NCBI GenBank assembly: GCA_036383955.1
Contig: DASVNH010000117.1
Span: 1 to 64,000, forward strand
Length of the DNA stretch: 64,000 bases
Direction: 5' to 3'
Source: JACQFK01 sp036383955
GTDB taxonomy: Bacteria; Planctomycetota; MHYJ01; JACPRB01
This document shows positions 59,389 through 64,000 of the stretch, piece after piece; position 1 is the stretch's first letter; each line of letters opens with the position of its first letter. Under the pieces are notes generated by a model that saw only the letters and a list, made by a program, of their open reading frames with translations, had not been told where the DNA came from and ran no database searches. Made by a program: the position numbers and the translations under genes.

Positions 59389-60237
59389 TCACCCCGCGCG
59401 CGGCGTGAACTCCACGGTCTCGACGGCCTCGCCCTTCCGCGGGAGCATGCGCGCGTACTCCATCGTCGGCAGCACGACGCCCGAGGCGCAGTTGACCTCC
59501 CCGTCGGCGGAGGCCGCGTTCGCGCTGACGATGGGACACCGCGCCTCCGCGGCGCGCAGGGCCTGGTTCGACTCGTGGTACGCGCGGTACTTCTGATTAC
59601 TTCCGCTGTTGACCTCGTGGAAGATGACCCGCGCCCCGGCGCGGGCCTGCTGGAGCGTGAGGTGAGGGTTCGGGCCGTCGGTGTATCCGGGCGTCACCCA
59701 GAGGTCGTTGCAGATGAGCGTTCCGAACGTGAGCCCGCCGACGTCGTGCACGAGGGGGAAGCCTCCCGCCTCGTACTCCTTGGCGTCGCCGTAGGTCAGG
59801 CAGGTCTTCGCGTAGCGGCCGGCCAGGTCGCCCTTCCGGTCGACGATGCGGATCTGGTTGTAGGGCTTCGCCGCCTCCTCTTTCCAGCAGGTCCCGATGA
59901 GGCCGATCACGCCCGCCTCCTTGCAGAGCGCGCGAACCTCGACGAAGGCCGCCTCGACCTCCTTCGGGTCGAAGCCGCCGTAGTAGCCGCTCAGCGCGCC
60001 TTCGGGAAAGACGATCCAGCCCGCCTGGTCCTTCTTCGCCTGCTCGAACGCGGCCCGCATCCGCCGGAGATTCTCCTGGACCTTGCGGCCGACCAGGATC
60101 TGCGCGAGCGTCGCGCGCTGGACCCCGGCCTTGTCCTGGGCGTGACCGAGCGAGGCGGCGGCCGCGACGGCGCCGCCGGCGATCAGGAACGCGCGGCGCG
60201 AAGGGGTTTCCGGAGGCGTCATGTCGCGGCTCTCCAT
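59389..60237 (-). CDS. Tat-exported carbon-nitrogen hydrolase (nitrilase family)
   Basis: 282 residues. The twin-arginine signal SRRAFLIAGGAVAAAASLG predicts export folded. Nitrilase-superfamily triad: FPEGALSG (Glu), GRYAKT (Lys) and LICNDLW (Cys), in the usual order. ATG 60237 is used; ATG 60222 gives a more typical Tat n-region. Hydrolyses an amide or nitrile outside the cytoplasm, an uncommon location for this family. Neighbours do not show the substrate. Confidence 0.85.
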   Translation of the reverse strand: MESRDMTPPETPSRRAFLIAGGAVAAAASLGHAQDKAGVQRATLAQILVGRKVQENLRRMRAAFEQAKKDQAGWIVFPEGALSGYYGGFDPKEVEAAFVEVRALCKEAGVIGLIGTCWKEEAAKPYNQIRIVDRKGDLAGRYAKTCLTYGDAKEYEAGGFPLVHDVGGLTFGTLICNDLWVTPGYTDGPNPHLTLQQARAGARVIFHEVNSGSNQKYRAYHESNQALRAAEARCPIVSANAASADGEVNCASGVVLPTMEYARMLPRKGEAVETVEFTPRAG

Positions 60238-60321
60238 CTCGTCGGCGGTCGAGCGCCGCCCCGTATGGAACCCGGAGCGCGCCGGGGAGTTTCGGCCTGA
60301 CCGCGGAGAGGGGAGCGGCCC

Positions 60322-60516
60322 CTAGACGGCCTTGCGCCCGAACGAGCTCCACGGCGTGGCGACGGGCATCGTGGCCGTGGGAGCGGGGCAGTAGAGGAAG
60401 CGGCAGAGCTCGCAGTAGTGCCGGGAATCGGAGACGTGCGCCAGGTCCCGGGGCTCCTCGCGGGGGTCCAGGGACTTGCCGCAGCCGTCGCAGGACGTCG
60501 CGATCGTCTTCACCAT
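60322..60516 (-). CDS. Small zinc-ribbon protein
   Basis: 64 residues from ATG 60516, chosen for the strong SD GGAGGGAG. Two CxxC knuckles, CDGC and CELC, separated by ~25 residues, predict one zinc site; the C-tail CPAPTATMPVATPW is polar. Too short for an enzyme; perhaps a regulator or RNA/protein-binding factor. Unknown. Confidence 0.7.
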   Translation of the reverse strand: MVKTIATSCDGCGKSLDPREEPRDLAHVSDSRHYCELCRFLYCPAPTATMPVATPWSSFGRKAV

Positions 60517-60622
60517 GGCTGACTCCCTCCATCCCCAGACTAACACATAATTAATGTGCTGGTCGTGAATTCCGCGTCGACCTGGAGTATGGAGCCGCGC
60601 CCGGCGTAGTGGCAAGGCCCCC

Positions 60623-60663
60623 GGTTCCGGTTCCGGGTCCGGTTCCGGGTCCGGTTCCGGGTC
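60623..60663. repeat. Tandem 12-bp repeats GGTTCCGGGTCC
   Basis: About three and a half head-to-tail units of alternating 6-mers GGTTCC and GGGTCC reach the stop codon of the convergent GDPD gene (60662-60664). Confidence 0.9.
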
Positions 60664-62350
60664 AGCGCGCCCAGGGCAGCAGATCGTCCCGCAGCGCCTT
60701 GTACGCCGGCACGTAGCGGTCGAGCAGGTAGGCCGCCGCCGCCCTTCGCGCCGACGGGACCGGATGCTGGAGCAGCCCCCGCAGCTCGTCGGGCCGGAGC
60801 GTCCACGCGCCCGAACACAGCGCCCGCGCCGCGTCCGCGTGCAGCTCCCGCCAGCTCTCGTCCGCCTCCTCCTTCGACAGCTCCAGCAGCGCCCCCAGCG
60901 CCGCCTTCGCTTCGGGAGAGCCCGACGTCCCCAGCCCCCGGATCGCCTCGCTCTTGATCCGGAAGTCCCACCCCGCGCCCTGCTTCAGCTCGGAGAGCCG
61001 CGGATCCACCCGCAACGCCAGCCGCTTGAAGAAGCTCGCGCTGCCCGCGGGGTCCAGCCGCGCCAGCGCCCGCACCGCCATCGCCCCGTCCAGCCCCTGC
61101 CAGGCGCCGTCCGGATGCAGGCTCCGGTCCCGCGCCGCCGCCCGCAGCCCCTCCAGCACCTCCGGCCCCGCGCTCCCGATCCGCCCCAGCGCCTTCGCCG
61201 CCGCCGCCCGCATCCGGATCCGCGAGACCGGCGCGTCCGCCGCCAGCGCCCGGATCGGCGCGTGCTCGGCCAGCAGCTTCAGCAGGATCGGGACGGCCTC
61301 GACCTCCGACGTCTCCCCCGCGAGCTCCGCCGCCGCCTCCAGCGTCTCCTCCTCGTCCGCCGCGAGCAGCGTCGCGAGCGCGGCGGCCCCGACGCCCGAC
61401 GGCACCCGGCGGCCGCGGGCGGCCATCCGCGCGTAGGCCCAGAGCCAGTCGGCGGCGACGGCCTCCGGCAGGTCCTCGAACGCCGGCGCCGGCACGGGGG
61501 CGCCGCGGAGGATCAGCCGCGCGAGCGCCTGCCTCCGCGGGAGCTCCGGCTTCGGGGCGAGGGCGGCTTCCAGCAGGTCCTCGGTCGCGTCCTCCCAGGA
61601 GGGCGCGGCCGGCGAGAACGGGATGCGATGGACGACGGCGTCCGCGTCGGGCGCGGGCCGGCGGAGCGCCGCGATCGCGGCGCGGGGGTCGTCGACCAGG
61701 AACGTGCCCGCCTTCGCGCCGGCGAGCTTCTTCCGGATCGCGGCCATGTCGTAGTCGTCGTTCCCGTGGATGAGCGAGCCGTGGGAGGGGAGGACCTTCA
61801 CGCGCGCGTCCGCCCTCAGCGCCGCCGCGTTCGCCGCGTTCACCGTGACCACGTGCTCCAGCAGCCCGGCCTCGTCGATCTGGCGGAGGATGTCGGCGTC
61901 GATGCCGGGAACTTTCACGTCGAGATGCAGGAGCCCGTGATAGCGGCGGCAGAGCTCGAGGACTTCCCGGAGCGTGGCGACCCGGCGGTTCGGGACGGGC
62001 GGGGCGTAGACCAGGAGCTCTTCGTACGACAGGTCCGCGACCCGGCCCCAGCCGTCGAGGACGCGGTCGATCCAGTCGTCGTGCAGGAGCACGATCGTGC
62101 CGTCGCGGGTCCGGCGGAGGTCGATCTCCACCCCGTCGGCGCCCAGCGCGAACGCCAGCTCGCAGGCGTCGAGCGTGTTCTCCGGCGCGAGGTCCGCGCA
62201 GCCCCGGTGCAGGAGGACGGCCACGCCCGCGCGCCGCTCGGCGGCCGTGCGGAGCGGCGAGGCGTCGGGGGCGGGAGCCGCGGGCGCGCAGCCGGCCAGC
62301 CCTTCGACGGCGCTCAGGGCCAGAAGCAGGAGGAGGGTGGCGATCCGCAT
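60662..62350 (-). CDS. Glycerophosphodiester phosphodiesterase-HEAT lipoprotein
   Basis: 562 residues from ATG 62350. Signal and lipobox: MRIATLLLLLA, then an inserted LSAVEG, then LAGC. GDPD domain (~30-250): LLHRGCADLAPENTL, ADGVEIDLRRTRDGTIVLLHDD, LHLDVKVPG. Residues ~255-560 are HEAT-like helices. It should hydrolyse glycerophosphodiesters in the periplasm. The six-residue insertion is the translation of a widespread palindromic repeat and puts a Glu into the hydrophobic core of the signal peptide. Confidence 0.85.
   Translation of the reverse strand: MRIATLLLLLALSAVEGLAGCAPAAPAPDASPLRTAAERRAGVAVLLHRGCADLAPENTLDACELAFALGADGVEIDLRRTRDGTIVLLHDDWIDRVLDGWGRVADLSYEELLVYAPPVPNRRVATLREVLELCRRYHGLLHLDVKVPGIDADILRQIDEAGLLEHVVTVNAANAAALRADARVKVLPSHGSLIHGNDDYDMAAIRKKLAGAKAGTFLVDDPRAAIAALRRPAPDADAVVHRIPFSPAAPSWEDATEDLLEAALAPKPELPRRQALARLILRGAPVPAPAFEDLPEAVAADWLWAYARMAARGRRVPSGVGAAALATLLAADEEETLEAAAELAGETSEVEAVPILLKLLAEHAPIRALAADAPVSRIRMRAAAAKALGRIGSAGPEVLEGLRAAARDRSLHPDGAWQGLDGAMAVRALARLDPAGSASFFKRLALRVDPRLSELKQGAGWDFRIKSEAIRGLGTSGSPEAKAALGALLELSKEEADESWRELHADAARALCSGAWTLRPDELRGLLQHPVPSARRAAAAYLLDRYVPAYKALRDDLLPWAR
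62300..62320. repeat. REP-like palindrome inserted in a signal peptide
   Basis: The sequence CCCTTCGACGGCGCTCAGGG is a member of the TTCGAC...GCTCAGGG repeat family and lies in frame in the lipoprotein gene, encoding LSAVEG. Confidence 0.6.
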
Positions 62351-62429
62351 GGGCGTCGAGGATACCCTCGCGCGCCGCCCTTGAGCAAGGCTCTGCGCAA
62401 CCGCCGCCTCGCGCGGCGGACGGGCGCGC

Positions 62430-62444
62430 TGGCACGCCCTTTGC
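62430..62444 (+). promoter_or_regulatory. Sigma-54 promoter of the VIT-VWA gene
   Basis: TGGCACG-CCCT-TTGC matches the -24/-12 sigma-54 consensus with the exact 4-bp spacing. Initiation would fall near 62456, 22 nt before the ATG at 62478, with SD AAGGAGG at 62467-62473 between. An RpoN activator would be needed. Confidence 0.75.
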
Positions 62445-62477
62445 GATCCGACCCCCGGAGATTTTGAAGGAGGCATC

Positions 62478-64000
62478 ATGGCGTTCGTTGTCGCGCTCGC
62501 GCAGGACACGTCGGGGACGCTCATCCCCGCCGGCGGAGGGCCGCCGATGGAGATCGAGAGCCAGGAGGTCCGCGTCCGGATCAACAACGGCATCGCCGTC
62601 ACCACGATCACCCAGGTCTTCCGGAACAATCGACCGCAGGCCCTGGAGGCCGTCTACGCGTTCCCGGTCCCCCACGAGGCCAGCGTCTCCAACTTTTCCA
62701 TGTGGATCAGCGGCAAGGAAGTGGTGGGAGAAGTCCTCGAGAAGAAGGAAGCGCGCCGGATCTACGAGTCCATCACCGCCCAGCGGCGCGACCCGGGCCT
62801 CCTCGAACAGGTGTCCTACAAGCTCTTCGAAGTCCGCGTCTTCCCCGTTCCGGCGAACGGAACGCAGAAGATCCAGATCGCCTACTACCAGCCCGTCCAG
62901 TACGACACGGGCTTCGGACAGTACGTGTACCCCCTGGAGGCGAAGACCCGCGAGGCCTCGCGCGTCCGCGGTTCCTTCAAGGTGGACGTCGACCTCATCA
63001 GCGACCTCCCCCTCAAGAGCGTGTCGTCGCCCAGCCACGCGCGCGATCTCGCCGTGAAGGAGACGTCCCCGGGGCGCTGGAGGGCGTCGATGGAGACCCC
63101 CCGCGGCGCGATCGACCGCGACTTCGTGCTCGTGTACGAGCAGGAGCGCGAGACGACGGGCCTGCGGCTCGTGCCGTCGAGGATCGGCGGCGACGACGGC
63201 CACTTCCTGCTGCTGCTGACGGCGGGAAAGGAGCTGGAGAAGGCGGCGGCCGCGGTCAACTACACGCTGCTGCTCGACGTCTCGGGCTCCATGGGCGACC
63301 AGCGGAAGCTGGACCACGCCCTGCGGATGATCGACGAGCTCGTCCGGGGAATGGACGCGCGCGACCGCTTCAACGTCCTTACGTTCAACATCGCGACGGA
63401 AGCGCTGTTCGCCGACGGCCCCTCGCTCGCGACCGAGGAGAACCGGAAGAAGGCCTTCGACTTTCTTCGCGGCCAGAGGGCCCGGGGCGGCACGGACCTG
63501 ATTCCGGCCTTGGAGGCCGCCGCCGGCCAGCGCCGCGACGACATGGCGAACGTCCTGGTGCTGCTCTCGGACGGCAACGCGACGGACACCGACGACCACG
63601 CGCGGTTCCGCCGCCTGCTCGACGGGAAGGGCGGGAGCGTCCGGGTGTTCTCGATCGGCATCGGCAACGAGGTGAACCGCCCGCTTCTGACGGCGCTGGC
63701 CCAGGCGACGGGCGGCTACTCCGACTTCGTGTCGTCGTCGGACGACGCGGACCGGAAGACGCGGCTGCTCAAGAGCAAGATCCTGCACCAGGTGGCCGAG
63801 AAGCTGGAGCTGAAGATCGCCGGGGTGCGGACCTACGACGTCGTGCCCGAGCGCCTGCCCAATCTGTTCCGAGGCCAGCAGCTCGCCGTCTACGGCCGGT
63901 ACCAGGGCAAGGGGCCCGCGAAGCTGACGGTGAGCGGCATGATCGGCGGCGTGCCGCGCTCGATCGACGCGGACATCGAGTTCCCCGGCGAGGAGCGCGA
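62478..64000 (+). CDS. VIT-VWA domain protein, 3' part beyond window
   Basis: At least 507 residues from ATG 62478, still open at the window end. Residues ~1-140: VIT domain (EIESQEVRVRINNGIAVTTI, EAVYAFPVPHEASVS, ARRIYESITAQRRDPGLLEQ, KIQIAYYQPV). Residues ~250-430: von Willebrand A domain with the MIDAS motif LLLDVSGSMGD and GGTDLIPALEAA, VLLSDGNATD. Such proteins are exported and bind metal-dependent ligands; eukaryotic relatives are inter-alpha-trypsin inhibitor chains. A short leader (MAFVVALAQ) is present. The promoter appears to be sigma-54 dependent. Confidence 0.85.
   Translation, partial: MAFVVALAQDTSGTLIPAGGGPPMEIESQEVRVRINNGIAVTTITQVFRNNRPQALEAVYAFPVPHEASVSNFSMWISGKEVVGEVLEKKEARRIYESITAQRRDPGLLEQVSYKLFEVRVFPVPANGTQKIQIAYYQPVQYDTGFGQYVYPLEAKTREASRVRGSFKVDVDLISDLPLKSVSSPSHARDLAVKETSPGRWRASMETPRGAIDRDFVLVYEQERETTGLRLVPSRIGGDDGHFLLLLTAGKELEKAAAAVNYTLLLDVSGSMGDQRKLDHALRMIDELVRGMDARDRFNVLTFNIATEALFADGPSLATEENRKKAFDFLRGQRARGGTDLIPALEAAAGQRRDDMANVLVLLSDGNATDTDDHARFRRLLDGKGGSVRVFSIGIGNEVNRPLLTALAQATGGYSDFVSSSDDADRKTRLLKSKILHQVAEKLELKIAGVRTYDVVPERLPNLFRGQQLAVYGRYQGKGPAKLTVSGMIGGVPRSIDADIEFPGEER

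Noticed and set aside
1..64000. rRNA or tRNA genes
   Set aside because: No 16S/23S-like conserved blocks or tRNA cloverleaf with TTCGANNC arm in a plausible context were noticed; the TTCGAC hits belong to REP-like repeats.

Overview
The window is about 64 kb of very GC-rich, gene-dense bacterial DNA. I see no rRNA, tRNA, CRISPR array or intact insertion sequence. Several features point to the Planctomycetota or a close PVC relative, probably an uncultured lineage: a beta-propeller/HEAT/cytochrome c protein with a C-terminal CxxCH (the Pirellula/Verrucomicrobium-type haem protein), a formylglycine sulfatase, many secreted proteins with short signal peptides, an ECF sigma/FecR pair, a prenyltransferase-repeat protein, CotH and VIT-VWA proteins. 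This lineage call is inference. Genes are packed in operons, with many ATGA/GTGA overlaps. Many single genes seem to have leaderless or nearly leaderless promoters, with a TAGAAT/TATAAT-like -10 box 5-12 bp from the start codon.

Layout. 1-6348: ROK kinase tail, MFS transporter, sugar epimerase, DUF4239-type membrane protein, zinc-ribbon protein and prenyltransferase-repeat protein. 6559-9339: PVC-type cytochrome, with a decayed copy of its 3' end next door. 9450-13318: two SPFH/band-7 proteins and a truncated membrane pseudokinase. 13420-16850: cupin/TIM-barrel/Gfo-Idh sugar operon. 17003-22010: a pseudopilin, a 1235-residue coiled-coil protein ending in an IS1380-like transposase fold, and a rhomboid protease. 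21955-26210 (minus): sulfatase, esterase, CehA-like and secreted proteins. 26273-28117: four related small helical-repeat proteins. 28089-38478: a complete L-rhamnose uptake and catabolism locus. 38468-49253: membrane protein, lipoprotein, fatty-acid-hydroxylase-type protein, glycosidase, trypsin-like protease, alcohol dehydrogenase and acetate symporter pair. 50276-59365: ECF sigma, FecR, beta-barrel, VTC, nucleotide-kinase/helical-repeat fusion, DUF4956, CotH and a small membrane protein. 59389-64000: nitrilase, zinc ribbon, GDPD-HEAT lipoprotein and a VIT-VWA protein cut by the window end.

How genes work together. The rhamnose locus (LacI-type regulator, ABC importer, aldolase/dehydrogenase, kinase, isomerase) carries a repeated operator CTAA-N6-TTAG at each of its four promoters. 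A fifth copy sits exactly between the -35 and -10 of the distant MFS transporter gene at 567, which ties that transporter to the same regulon. The strongest candidate for an under-described system is 50276-59365. It joins the known VTC/DUF4956/CotH association to its own ECF sigma/FecR module, a beta-barrel, and an unusual thymidylate-kinase-like protein carrying about ten roughly 27-residue helical repeats. The coiled-coil/IS1380-fold protein at 17579 looks like a domesticated transposase domain.

Other structure: three strong intrinsic terminators, a family of intergenic elements built of about 7-bp degenerate tandem repeats (often as inverted arms round a GC hairpin), a near-perfect sigma-54 promoter at 62430-62444, and a palindromic repeat inserted in frame in a lipoprotein signal peptide.
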